From CAYSRC01 sp964433495 (GTDB lineage: Bacteria; Bacillota; Clostridia; Oscillospirales; Ruminococcaceae): a stretch of 30,105 bases of DNA. Every line of letters starts with the position of its first letter. Positions within the stretch are counted from its first letter, which is position 1. The translations under genes were made by a program, and so were the position numbers. Below, in pieces: positions 15,343 through 22,834 of the stretch. The notes below the pieces were generated by a model. That model had not been told where the DNA came from and did not search any database. It saw only the letters and a list, made by a program, of their open reading frames with translations. Location of the stretch: NCBI GenBank assembly GCA_964433495.1, contig CAYSRC010000029.1, positions 1 through 30,105 of the forward strand, in the 5' to 3' direction.

Positions 15343-17256
15343 ATGAAAAACGGATTCATCAAGGTCGCGTGCATCTCGCCCGACCTTCGCGTCGCCGACT
15401 GCGCGTACAATCGCGCCGAGATATGCAGGGCGGCGGAGCGCGCGGTAAAGGACGGCGTCAAGCTGTTGGTGCTGCCCGAGCTGTGCATAACCGGCTACAC
15501 CTGCGGGGACCTTTTTTTGCACCGCCCGCTGCTCGAGGAGGCGAAGCGCAGCCTTGAGATTATCGCCGAGAGCACAAAAAACAGCGACATCCTCGTCTGT
15601 GTCGGGCTGCCGCTTGAGGTCTCGGGCCGGCTGTACAACGCCGCCGCCGTCCTCTCGCGCGGTGAGGTCAGGGGCGTCGTCCCCAAATCCTACCTGCCGA
15701 CCTATTCCGAGTTCTACGAGGGCAGGTACTTTTCCTCCCCCGACCCCGAGGTGACGTCGGTCGAGCTGTTCGGCAAGACCGTTCCGTTCGGTGCAAAGCT
15801 GCTCTTCCCCTGCCGCGAGATGCCCGAGTTTGTGCTGGCGCTCGAGGTGTGCGAGGATCTCTTTGTCACCGTCTCCCCCGGCGCGCGCCACGCGCTCGCG
15901 GGCGCGACGGTCGTCGCGAACCTGTCGGCAAGCGACGAGGCGGTGTGTAAGCCCGCCTTCAGGCGCGACCTCGTCAAGATGCAGTCGGGCAAAAACACCT
16001 GCGCCTATCTCTATTGCAGCGCGGGCCCGGGCGAATCGACGGGGGACGTCGTGTTCTCCGCCCACAACATCGCCGCCGAAAACGGCGCCCTCGTCGCCGA
16101 GAGCGAGCCCTTTTCGGGCGGGTCGCTCGTGACCGAGCTCGACCTGCAAAAGATAGCCTACGAGCGGCGTCGCCTGACGAGCGTGCGGGCGGACAGAGAG
16201 AGCGGATACCGCGAGATCCCGATAAGCTTTGACGTTGTCGAGACCGCGCTCACCCGCCGCTTCTCGCCCCTGCCGTTCATACCGTCCGACGAGGGCGAGC
16301 GCGCCGACCGCTGCCGCGAGATCTTCGCAATCCAGTGCCACGGCCTCAAAAAGCGTCTTCAGCACACGGGCGGCAGCGCGCCCGTGGTGGGCGTCTCGGG
16401 CGGGCTCGACAGCACCCTCGCGCTGCTCGTGTGCTGCCGCACCATGCAGCTGCTCTCCCGCCCAACAAGCGACGTCGTCGGCATCTCGATGCCCTGCTTC
16501 GGCACCACCGCCCGCACAAAGACAAACGCCGAAAAGCTGTGCGAGCTTCTCGGCGTCACGACGCGCGTCATCGACATCAAGCGTACCGTCGGCTGCCACC
16601 TCGAGGACATCGGCCACGGCGGCGACACCGACGTCGCTTATGAAAACGCCCAGGCGCGCGAGCGCACACAGGTGCTGATGGACGTCGCCAACATGAAAAA
16701 CGGCCTCGTCGTCGGCACGGGAGACCTGTCCGAGCAGGCACTCGGCTGGAGCACCTACAACGGCGACCACATGTCGATGTACGGCGTCAACTGCTCGGTG
16801 CCGAAGACGCTTGTGCGGCACCTCGTGCGGTACGTCGCCGACACGGCGGCGGACGACGAGCTCAGGCGGGTGCTGTACGACATACTCGCCACCCCCGTCA
16901 GCCCCGAGCTGCTGCCCGCGAAGGGCGGCGACATCGCCCAAAAGACCGAGGATCTCGTCGGCCCCTACGAGCTGCACGACTTCTTTTTGTACTACCTGCT
17001 GCGCTGGGGCTTCTCGCCCAAAAAGGTGTTCGCACTCGCGTGCCGCGCGTTCGAGGGCAGCTACGAGAGCGAGACCGTCCTCAGATGGCTGCGTGTGTTC
17101 ACGCGCAGGTTTTTCTCGGCGCAGTTCAAGCGCAGCTGCGTCCCCGACGGCCCCAAGGTCGGCTCGGTCGCGCTGTCCCCCCGCGGCGACTGGCGCATGC
17201 CGAGCGACGCCTCAAGCGCGCTGTGGCTCAGCGAGATAGACGAAATCAGGGCGTAG
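15343..17256 (+). CDS. nadE: Glutamine-dependent NAD(+) synthetase
   Basis: 637-residue two-domain enzyme catalysing the last step of NAD synthesis, amidation of deamido-NAD with glutamine as nitrogen donor. The N-terminal nitrilase-like glutaminase domain (about 1-290) has the Glu-Lys-Cys triad: Glu46 (LPELCITGY), Lys115 (VPKSYLPTYSEFYEGRYF) and Cys170 (LEVCEDLF). The C-terminal synthetase domain (about 325-637) has the PP-loop SGGLDS at 352-357 and GTGDLSEQALGWSTYNGDH. Full length for the clostridial long form. ATG 15343 has only a weak GAGG site. The gene stands alone, with -10-like TATAAT/TAAAAT boxes about 75-95 bases upstream of the start. No other nad genes are in the window. Confidence 0.97.
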   Translation: MKNGFIKVACISPDLRVADCAYNRAEICRAAERAVKDGVKLLVLPELCITGYTCGDLFLHRPLLEEAKRSLEIIAESTKNSDILVCVGLPLEVSGRLYNAAAVLSRGEVRGVVPKSYLPTYSEFYEGRYFSSPDPEVTSVELFGKTVPFGAKLLFPCREMPEFVLALEVCEDLFVTVSPGARHALAGATVVANLSASDEAVCKPAFRRDLVKMQSGKNTCAYLYCSAGPGESTGDVVFSAHNIAAENGALVAESEPFSGGSLVTELDLQKIAYERRRLTSVRADRESGYREIPISFDVVETALTRRFSPLPFIPSDEGERADRCREIFAIQCHGLKKRLQHTGGSAPVVGVSGGLDSTLALLVCCRTMQLLSRPTSDVVGISMPCFGTTARTKTNAEKLCELLGVTTRVIDIKRTVGCHLEDIGHGGDTDVAYENAQARERTQVLMDVANMKNGLVVGTGDLSEQALGWSTYNGDHMSMYGVNCSVPKTLVRHLVRYVADTAADDELRRVLYDILATPVSPELLPAKGGDIAQKTEDLVGPYELHDFFLYYLLRWGFSPKKVFALACRAFEGSYESETVLRWLRVFTRRFFSAQFKRSCVPDGPKVGSVALSPRGDWRMPSDASSALWLSEIDEIRA

Positions 17257-17357
17257 GCGCACGGCTCGCCGCCTGCAATCCCCCCGCCGCTCCGCGGCCC
17301 TCCCCTCCTTTGCACAAGGGGGGACGTGGGCTGCATCGGCTTTACGGCATTCGTTAA

Positions 17358-17376
17358 AAATGTAAAGCTTACATTT
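17358..17376 (+). terminator. AT-rich hairpin downstream of nadE
   Basis: AAATGTAA-agc-TTACATTT, an 8-bp perfect AT-rich stem about 100 bases after nadE, with a short T-rich tail. It may be a weak terminator for nadE or part of the repeat cluster. Confidence 0.35.
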
Positions 17377-17396
17377 ATCCTTTGGGCCGAGCGTCC

Positions 17397-17569
17397 TTGA
17401 GGCTCCCTTGTGTAAAGGGAGCCGTCGACACAGTCGACTGAGGGATCGTTTTCACAAAGCCTCGTCGCTTGAACATGCACCTTGCCACGATTTGAGCCTC
17501 CCGCTCACAATCCCTCCGTCACGGCTCGCCGTGCCACCCCCCTTTACACAAGGGGGGCTTGGGTTCTCG
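17397..17569. repeat. MITE-like palindromic intergenic repeat, family 1 copy A
   Basis: Both ends are hairpin-forming and mutually inverted. The left end has GGCTCCCTT-GTGT-AAAGGGAGCC and then GACTGAGGGAT; the right end has CAATCCCTCCGTC followed by CCCCCCTTTACACAAGGGGGG. The centre contains CACAAAGCCTCGTCG. The same left, central and right blocks recur at 22497-22713. A half-copy with TTTGCACAAGGGGGG lies just upstream at 17300-17325. No transposase frame is inside, so this is a non-autonomous element or a regulatory repeat. Confidence 0.8.
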
Positions 17570-17612
17570 GCTAATCCCAAAGCATACACCCGTCCCTCCG
17601 GCTTCGCGCCCT

Positions 17613-17760
17613 TAAGCTTCCCCCGTGGGGGGAAGCTGTCAGCATAGCTGACTGATGAGGGGTGAGTTTAGCCCATTGACTTAAGCCCTGCTCGGATGAG
17701 AACGTCCCCTCACCCCTCATCCACCGCAAGCGGCCCCCTTTTCCCCCCACGGGGGCGGGT
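17613..17760. repeat. Palindromic intergenic repeat, family 2
   Basis: The left end reads AAGCTTCCCCCGTGGGGGGA and then CTGACTGATGAGGGGTGAG; the right end reads CCCCTCACCCCTCATCC and then TTCCCCCCACGGGGG, so the two ends are imperfect inverted copies around about 50 bases. It lies directly next to family 1 and just before the truncated GNAT gene. No coding capacity is seen. Confidence 0.75.
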
Positions 17761-17769
17761 TTCCGGGCC

Positions 17770-17973
17770 CTAAGGCTTACACCCCTCCCTCAGATCGAGG
17801 CCCTTAGCCTCCCCTACCGAACGGTCGGCCGTAATTTGTACGACGGCCGAAAGGCGCTTAATATCGTGCCGAATGCCAAACGTCCGTTCCGCTGCGAACA
17901 TGGAGGAGATCCAATGCCTGTTCATCTCGACAAAGTCGTTTTTGCATTCGGGGCTGTATGACACGATCTTCAT
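17770..17973 (-). pseudogene. Truncated GNAT N-terminus downstream of marR
   Basis: The frame begins MKIVSYSPECKNDFVEMNRH and continues WISSMFAAE. This looks like the first 30 or so residues of the GNAT proteins often encoded right after a MarR regulator in Clostridia (family resemblance from memory, not a search). After about residue 29 the similarity ends: the sequence enters an inverted repeat (CGGCCGT / ACGGCCG) and then the palindromic repeat cluster, leaving 67 codons instead of roughly 150. The start is three bases beyond the marR stop, so the two were once an operon. The truncated product lacks the acetyl-CoA loop and cannot be an active acetyltransferase. Confidence 0.65.
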
Positions 17974-17976
17974 TTT

Positions 17977-18411
17977 CTATACCCTCTTTCTCAATATATC
18001 CATTGCTGTTTCAAGCGCCGCATACAGTTTTTGCCGCTCCTCGTCGGACAGGCAGGCAAGTATCCCGCCGATCTCCCTGTCAGAGTCCCTGATAAACCCC
18101 AACGTCCGTTCCCTTCCCTTTTCGGTCAAATACAGGTCATAGGCGCGCTTATCGGTTCTCGACGGTCTTTTGATGATATAGCCGTTTTTTTCGTGCGACG
18201 AAATGATCTTGCTCAGGTAGCTTTTGTCTATATTCATTTTTTCCGAGATATGGGCGGCATTGCATCCCTCATTTTCATATATCTCAAAGAACACCCTTGC
18301 TTCGGTCGCCGAATACTCCGAGCCGAGATAGCGATTGCCGAGCAGCTTCATCGACGACATATACAGTCTGTTGAATTCCCGCACCTTTGAAATCAATCTG
18401 TCGTTTTTCAT
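17977..18411 (-). CDS. MarR family transcriptional regulator
   Basis: 144-residue winged helix-turn-helix regulator. The DNA-binding core is at about residues 35-100 (EYSATEARVFFEIYENEGCN, then AAHISEKMNIDKSYLSKIISSHEKNGYIIKRPSRTDKRAYDLYLTEKG). It has the D-x-R-A-Y-x-L-x-L wing typical of MarR, and flanking helices for dimerisation. The ATG at 18411 has GGGGGCTGAA upstream; the ATG four codons earlier has no site. A consensus promoter with two near-palindromic 17-bp sites lies right upstream, pointing to autorepression. Its downstream GNAT partner is truncated, so the present target may be only itself or a distant gene. The MATE gene upstream in the same direction is separated by a strong terminator. 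Confidence 0.9.
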   Translation of the reverse strand: MKNDRLISKVREFNRLYMSSMKLLGNRYLGSEYSATEARVFFEIYENEGCNAAHISEKMNIDKSYLSKIISSHEKNGYIIKRPSRTDKRAYDLYLTEKGRERTLGFIRDSDREIGGILACLSDEERQKLYAALETAMDILRKRV

Positions 18412-18425
18412 TTCAGCCCCCATTT

Positions 18426-18475
18426 AGTGGAAAATGTCAACTGCATTATAAACCGAAAAGTGGACTTTGTCAACT
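18426..18475. promoter_or_regulatory. Two palindromic operator-like sites around the marR promoter
   Basis: AGTGGACTTTGTCAACT (18459-18475) overlaps the -35 box and AGTGGAAAATGTCAACT (18426-18442) lies just downstream of the -10 box. They match at 14 of 17 positions and are spaced 33 bp apart, about three helical turns. The first is a near-perfect palindrome with the form AGTkGAC-www-GTCmACT. The position fits repression by MarR. Confidence 0.7.
18445..18473 (-). promoter_or_regulatory. Consensus promoter of marR
   Basis: On the minus strand: -35 TTGACA (complement at 18468-18473), 17-bp spacer, -10 TATAAT (complement at 18445-18450). This is a perfect sigma-A consensus, ending about 34 bases before the marR ATG. 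Confidence 0.9.
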
Positions 18476-18483
18476 ATATTGTT

Positions 18484-18520
18484 AAAAAAACGGCGGCGAG
18501 GTTCGCTCCTCGCCGCCGTT
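18484..18520 (-). terminator. Strong terminator on the minus strand
   Basis: A 13-bp perfect stem AACGGCGGCGAGG / CCTCGCCGCCGTT with a six-base loop, followed on the minus strand by TTTTTTT. It ends transcription coming from the MATE gene and lies just upstream of the marR promoter. Confidence 0.9.
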
Positions 18521-18674
18521 CGGCATTTATCATAAACCACGGTTCCCACAGCCCTTCGGCCGTTGCATCATCGCCCGCAAGGCTGTGTTCGATTTTTAAA
18601 AACCGTCTCCCTACCCGGCGCCGGCAGCGCCGTCGCAGAGGGGCGCTTTCACGAAGATCACGCCCTATTGCAAA

Positions 18675-18712
18675 GCCCCCCGACGCTTTCGCTTCGAGGG
18701 GCACGGTTTTTT
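18675..18712 (+). terminator. Terminator-like hairpin without an assigned gene
   Basis: GCCCCCCGACGC-ttt-CGCTTCGAGGGGC is an imperfect stem followed by ACGGTTTTTTG on the plus strand. No plus-strand gene precedes it. Apart from this hairpin and the marR control region with its neighbouring terminator, the 18412-18750 gap has no gene. Confidence 0.45.
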
Positions 18713-18750
18713 GTCAAGACGTGAGCGGGGCCCGCAGACCCTTCCCTATC

Positions 18751-20133
18751 CTACACAGCCGATGCCCCGCACCGCTTCGCAAGCCCCTCGCCGCGCAGCC
18801 TGCCGGTGAGCAACCTTATCTTGACAAGATAGAGCGGGATGAGCAGTATGTCCGCCGCAATCCACGCGGCGGGGTTCGCAAAGCACGCCGCCGTGAAGCC
18901 GAAGACGGGTATCAGGCCGAACGCGACGATCGAGCGGGCGATCATCTCAAAGAGCCCCGCGAACATGGCGGAGTTGGAGAAGCCCAAACCCTGCAGCGAG
19001 TTGCGAAGCACAAAGATGAGCAGCAGCGACGGATAGAACAGCCCGTTGAGGAACAAAAACCTGTGGATGTCCGAGAAAATCTGCTCCCCTGTCTCGGCGG
19101 GGTCGAGGAACATCAGCGCGATGTCGGAGCTCGCGAACCACGTGATGCAGACGGCGGCGGCGCACCACACAAGACCCACCGCGAGTACGCGGCTGACCCC
19201 CGTCCGTATCCTGTCGATCTTGCCCGCGCCGAGGTTCTGCCCGCAGTAGGTTGCCATCGTTATCCCGAGGGATTCGAGCGGGGCGGTGACGATGAGCTGT
19301 ATCTTGCCGCCCGCCGCGACGACCGTCACGACGGCCGAGCCGAGGCTGTTGACCGCGGCCTGCATGAGGATGGAGCCCACGGCGGTTATCGAGAACTGAA
19401 GGCCCATGGGCACGCCCGCCGACAGCAGGCGCTTCATCCCGTCCCGCGAAGCCGCAAAATCCTCCTTTTTAAGGCGAAGCGCGGGCACCCTGCGCGCGAT
19501 GTACACAAGGCACGCCAGGGCGGACACCCCCTGCGCGATGACGGTGGCAAATGCCGCGCCCGACACGCCCATCCCGAAGTCGATGACGAACAAAAGGTCG
19601 AGCCCGATGTTGACGGCGCACGCGAGAATCAAAAACAGCAGCGGGGTGCGGCTGTCGCCGAGCGCCCTGAGCATCCCCGCGAGCAGGTTGTAAAAGATGG
19701 TCACCGTGACCCCCATAAAGACGATGAAGATGTAGCTGTAGGCGTCGTCGAGTATCTCGGCGGGGGTCTTGAGGAGAATCAGAACGGGGCGGGTCAAAAA
19801 CAGCATCAGCAGCGTTATCGCCGCCGAAAAGCCCGCGGCGAGATAGACCGACTGCGCCGCATAGCGCCGCATGGTCTTATGATCCCCCGCGCCGAAGGCC
19901 TGCGCCACGGGGATGGCGAAGCCCGAGCAGATGCCCAGCGCAAAGCCGATCACCAAAAAGTTGAGAGAGCCCGTCGAGCCCACCGCCGCAAAGGCGTCGG
20001 CGCCGACAAATCTGCCGACGATAATACTGTCGGCGAGGTTGTAAAACTGCTGGAACAGGTTGCCGACCAGCAGCGGAAAACAAAATGAAAGGATTCTTTT
20101 GACGGGACTTCCCGTCGTCATGTCGCGTGTCAT
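18751..20133 (-). CDS. MATE family efflux transporter
   Basis: 460-residue polytopic inner-membrane exporter of the MATE family (DinF/NorM-like), driving drugs or metabolites out with a Na+ or H+ gradient. About twelve hydrophobic helices are visible. The N-terminal PVKRILSFCFPLLVGNLFQQFYNLADSIIVGRFVGADAFAAVGSTGS is the usual first-helix signature, with the matching second-half segment GVPMGLQFSITAVGSILMQAAVNSLGS around residue 240. The length is normal. ATG at 20133 follows TAGGAGG eight bases upstream; a TTG two codons earlier is less well placed. It has a candidate promoter about 260 bases upstream with a GC-rich leader in between. The substrate cannot be inferred. Confidence 0.93.
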   Translation of the reverse strand: MTRDMTTGSPVKRILSFCFPLLVGNLFQQFYNLADSIIVGRFVGADAFAAVGSTGSLNFLVIGFALGICSGFAIPVAQAFGAGDHKTMRRYAAQSVYLAAGFSAAITLLMLFLTRPVLILLKTPAEILDDAYSYIFIVFMGVTVTIFYNLLAGMLRALGDSRTPLLFLILACAVNIGLDLLFVIDFGMGVSGAAFATVIAQGVSALACLVYIARRVPALRLKKEDFAASRDGMKRLLSAGVPMGLQFSITAVGSILMQAAVNSLGSAVVTVVAAGGKIQLIVTAPLESLGITMATYCGQNLGAGKIDRIRTGVSRVLAVGLVWCAAAVCITWFASSDIALMFLDPAETGEQIFSDIHRFLFLNGLFYPSLLLIFVLRNSLQGLGFSNSAMFAGLFEMIARSIVAFGLIPVFGFTAACFANPAAWIAADILLIPLYLVKIRLLTGRLRGEGLAKRCGASAV

Positions 20134-20396
20134 ACACAAAACCTCCTAACTCTGAGCGTATGTATAAGCGTCGTGCCGAAGCGTCCCAAACGGAGGGGAG
20201 CATCGGATATGTCTGCTGTCCTGTGCGCACCGCCGCGAGCGGACGGGCAGGGGTTCGGCTCCGCCGCACGGTGCGGCGGCTTAAGGCGGCTGCGCCGGTT
20301 TCCGCCCTTCGGAAGCCGCGCGGGCCTGCCGTTTTTTCGTCCCTGCAGCGCAACGGTCAGTGGGTAAAACCGCCTTTGCTTTTTGCGCTTCTGCCT

Positions 20397-20424
20397 ATTT
20401 TAATCGCTTTTTTCCGTTCGTCAA
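20397..20424 (-). promoter_or_regulatory. Candidate promoter of the MATE gene
   Basis: On the minus strand: -35 TTGACG (complement at 20419-20424), 16-bp spacer, -10 TAAAAT (complement at 20397-20402). If used, it leaves a leader of about 255 bases with several GC hairpins (for example CCGCCGCACC-GTGCGGCGG) before the ribosome binding site. I recognise no known riboswitch there. The rest of the 20134-20694 gap has no gene. Confidence 0.45.
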
Positions 20425-20507
20425 GAGGTTTGCGAAACAATCTGTGTTTTGTAGAAATTGCATAAATAGAGGGGATTACTTTTTTATAATCTGCACAAAT
20501 TATTTTG

Positions 20508-20536
20508 TGTCGAACACAGACAGGGTGTGTCCGACA
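20508..20536. promoter_or_regulatory. Inverted repeat upstream of the PHP gene
   Basis: TGTCGAACACA (20508-20518) and TGTGTCCGACA (20526-20536) are inverted copies with one mismatch, separated by seven bases, in an otherwise AT-rich stretch about 160 bases ahead of the PHP-domain gene. The size suits a regulator-binding site, but the binder is unknown. Confidence 0.4.
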
Positions 20537-20694
20537 CGCGGGGCACGCCGCTCCGCCGCGCCGCACGATCTCCCCCGCCGCGCAACACCCCCCTGTTTTT
20601 GCCCGCATCGGCATCCTCAGCACTTGCAGTATATTGTATAATATATACAAAGCCGAACAAATCGGATGCAAACTTAACCGAATCAGGAGTAAAA

Positions 20695-21420
20695 ATGAAC
20701 ATCAAGGTTGACACCCACACCCACACAAACGCGTGCGCGCACGCCTATTCCACCCTGCTCGAAAACCTCGCCGCCGCCAAAAAGGCGGGGCTTGAGGCCA
20801 TGGGCTGGAGCGAGCACATCGCGCCGATGCCCGACGCGCCCAAAACCTCGCTTTTTGCAAACCTGCTCGTCCTCGACCGAGAAATCGAGGGGGTCAGGCT
20901 GCTGCGCTCGGTCGAGCTGAACATATGCGGCCTCGACGGCTCGCTCGGCGTGCCGGAAGAAAAACTCCGCTTTACCGACTACTGCATCGCAAGTATGCAT
21001 TCTGCGGTGCTCGAGAGCGGGACCGCCGCCGAGAACACCGACGCGTGCATCAAGGTCATGCACAACCCCAAGGTGCGGATTCTCGGGCACCCCGACGACA
21101 GCCGCTTCCCCCTCGACTACAAGCGGCTGGTCGCCGCCGCCCGCAAGACGGGGACGCTGCTCGAGGTCAACAACTCCTCGCTGCGCCCGACCTCCTACCG
21201 CGTGGGCGCGAGGGAAAACCTCGTCGAGATGCTGACGCTCTGTAAGGAGCAGGGCGTTTTCGTCTCGGTCGGCTCGGACGCCCACTTTGCCGCCGCCGTC
21301 GGCCGCTTTGCCGAGGCGAGCGCGCTCTTTGATGAACTCGACTTCCCCGAGGAGCTGGTCGTGTGCACCTCGTACGACAAATTCCGGGGCTTTATCGGCG
21401 ACGAGAAAAAGCCCTATTGA
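20695..21420 (+). CDS. PHP domain phosphatase/hydrolase (YcdX-like)
   Basis: 241-residue protein of the polymerase-and-histidinol-phosphatase superfamily, closest in pattern to the YcdX subgroup, a trinuclear-metal phosphoesterase; the physiological substrate is unknown. Metal ligands visible are Asp6-His8-His10 (VDTHTHT), His41 (SEHIAPMPDAP), Glu74 (RSVELNI), His102 (SMHSAV), His132 (ILGHPDD) and Asp195/His197 (SVGSDAHF). ATG at 20695 has CAGGAG upstream; the longer frame from 20527 reads through repeat-like intergenic sequence and is rejected. A TATAAT-like box lies within a small AT palindrome near 20630-20650. It appears monocistronic, with no terminator recognised after it. Confidence 0.92.
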   Translation: MNIKVDTHTHTNACAHAYSTLLENLAAAKKAGLEAMGWSEHIAPMPDAPKTSLFANLLVLDREIEGVRLLRSVELNICGLDGSLGVPEEKLRFTDYCIASMHSAVLESGTAAENTDACIKVMHNPKVRILGHPDDSRFPLDYKRLVAAARKTGTLLEVNNSSLRPTSYRVGARENLVEMLTLCKEQGVFVSVGSDAHFAAAVGRFAEASALFDELDFPEELVVCTSYDKFRGFIGDEKKPY

Positions 21421-21556
21421 GACGGGAATTACAAAGAAAGCGCCGCACGGACACCCGAGCGGCTTAAGGTCTGCTGCGAGCCGTCTTGTAAAGCCCCCGC
21501 TCCCGCGCGCAGGATGAACAACGCGCGGCAGGGTTCACACACCCTCGTGAAGCCTG

Positions 21557-21642
21557 CCGCATGTCCGTTCCGCCGACATGCGGCCGCCCTGCGGGAATAT
21601 GCGGGGTTTAAGGAAGGGCGCAAAGCGGCGGGGGATTGCAGG
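21557..21642. repeat. Palindromic dispersed repeat, copy 2
   Basis: A hairpin CCGCATGTC / GACATGCGG (21557-21565, 21575-21583) is followed by GCGGGAATATGCGGGGT (21591-21607) and AAGCGGCGGGGGATTGCAGG (21623-21642). The three blocks occur in the same order at 8029-8136. The rest of the 21421-21804 gap shows no gene. Confidence 0.65.
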
Positions 21643-21804
21643 CAAGCTTTGGCCGCGGCAGCCGGCAAAGCCGTCAAGGGGGGGGGCGCCACTATGCGCT
21701 TTATCACCCCCCTTCGGGGACAGCCGCTGATTGTTTTGTCTCGATGGTGTGTGCGAAAAAAGCGAACGAACCGACAAATCAAACTCCGCGGGAGGAAGAG
21801 CCCT

Positions 21805-22242
21805 ATGCATTTCGGTTGGATAAACCTGATAAACCTTTCGGCGGCGGCATGCCTTGTCATCATCAACATCGTTGCGTCCCGAAAAGGGGTATCCGACAGT
21901 TTTAGCAGCAGGTATCCGCTTGTCAACATCCTTGAGCAGGCAGGGCGATACGGCTGTATGGCGCTGATGGTTCTCCCGATTTTTACAAAAGATCTTAAGT
22001 TTGGGTTTTCCTCGGCGCCGGAGATGTGCATTTGGATATGCGCGACGGCGCTGCTTTTGGTCATCTACGGCGTCCTGTGGGTGAAAAAGCCCAAGGGCGG
22101 CGCGGGCATTCCCTACGCGTTGGCAATCGTCCCCGTCGTCCTGTTTTTGCTGAACGGCATCCTGCTTCGCCACCCCGCCCTGATTGTTGTCTCGCTGCTC
22201 TTCGGCGTCTGTCATCTGATGATTGTCAAGGAAAATGTTTGA
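21805..22242 (+). CDS. Small multi-spanning membrane protein, unknown function
   Basis: 145-residue hydrophobic protein with about five membrane segments: LINLSAAACLVIINIVA (about 6-22), a short one at YGCMALMVLPIF (about 50-61), CIWICATALLLVIYGVLWV (about 75-93), YALAIVPVVLFLLNGILL (about 105-122) and ALIVVSLLFGVCHLMIV (about 126-142). The loops carry conserved-looking charged stretches (SRKGVSDSFSSRYPLVNILEQ, FTKDLKFGFSS). I do not recognise a named family, though the composition resembles conserved membrane proteins of Clostridia. The start at ATG 21805 follows GGGAGGAAG; the longer frame to 21514 runs through a repeat. It ends before a strong terminator and is monocistronic. Confidence 0.8.
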   Translation: MHFGWINLINLSAAACLVIINIVASRKGVSDSFSSRYPLVNILEQAGRYGCMALMVLPIFTKDLKFGFSSAPEMCIWICATALLLVIYGVLWVKKPKGGAGIPYALAIVPVVLFLLNGILLRHPALIVVSLLFGVCHLMIVKENV

Positions 22243-22302
22243 CGGGCAGGCCGTTTTGCTTCAATCCTCCGCCCCCCCGGGGAGAGGCCCCGCAGAATGA
22301 TT

Positions 22303-22344
22303 AAGGGCAGGACAGACCGCAAGGATCTGTCCTGCCCTTTTTTG
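22303..22344 (+). terminator. Intrinsic terminator after the membrane protein gene
   Basis: A 14-bp perfect stem AAGGGCAGGACAGA / TCTGTCCTGCCCTT with a nine-base loop, running into TTTTTTG, 60 bases downstream of the stop. Confidence 0.95.
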
Positions 22345-22496
22345 TTGCCCGATCCGCCGGCGCTTTCGGCAAAAGCGTCGGAACCGTCAAAGGAAGCGCT
22401 TGACCGGCAGGCTGTTTCGCCGCAAGCTATGGGACACAATCGCGTTCGCTTGGGCGTTTGCCGTGAATTCAACCCTATCACAAGGCCCTGCCTTTA

Positions 22497-22713
22497 AGAC
22501 TCCCTTGTGTAAGGGCGCCGCCGAACGCAATTGATACGACGTTCGGCACGGCCCGCCGGAACATGCAGGGTGTGTCACGAAGCGACTGAGGGATTCTCTG
22601 CACAAAGCCTCGTCGGCTAAACGTGCCTTTTTTGCGTTTAAGCACACGGCTCACAATCCCTCCGTCGCAGCTTCGCCGCGCCGCCTCCCTTTACACAAGG
22701 AAGGCTTTAAACG
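22497..22713. repeat. MITE-like palindromic intergenic repeat, family 1 copy B
   Basis: The left block CTCCCTTGTGTAAGGGCGCC is followed by an inserted palindrome (GCCGAACG...CGTTCGGC), then CACGAAGCGACTGAGGGATT and CACAAAGCCTCGTCGG. The right block is GGCTCACAATCCCTCCGTCG with CTCCCTTTACACAAGG. Layout and blocks match 17397-17569. Nothing else is seen in the 22345-22834 gap. Confidence 0.75.
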
Positions 22714-22834
22714 GCTCGCAGCAATCGGCGAAGTATTTGCCCGTTTACTTTTTTACGCCGTTCTCTCCCCCGCTGCGCGCAAATTCAAACACAACGGCCG
22801 CTGTCGGAAAACCCTCCCAAACAGCCGAAAGCCC

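Noticed and set aside
15280..16977. A minus-strand open frame of about 565 codons opposite nadE
   Set aside because: Same cause: third-position GC bias keeps the antisense frame open. The nadE catalytic motifs prove the plus strand is coding.
18427..20088. A plus-strand open frame of about 550 codons opposite the MATE gene
   Set aside because: Highly charged, arginine-rich composition, no start signals, and it runs through a terminator and the marR promoter.
20360..20671. Small proteins of about 90-100 residues on either strand in the gap before the PHP gene
   Set aside because: No ribosome binding sites, unusual composition, and overlap with promoter-like and palindromic sequence.
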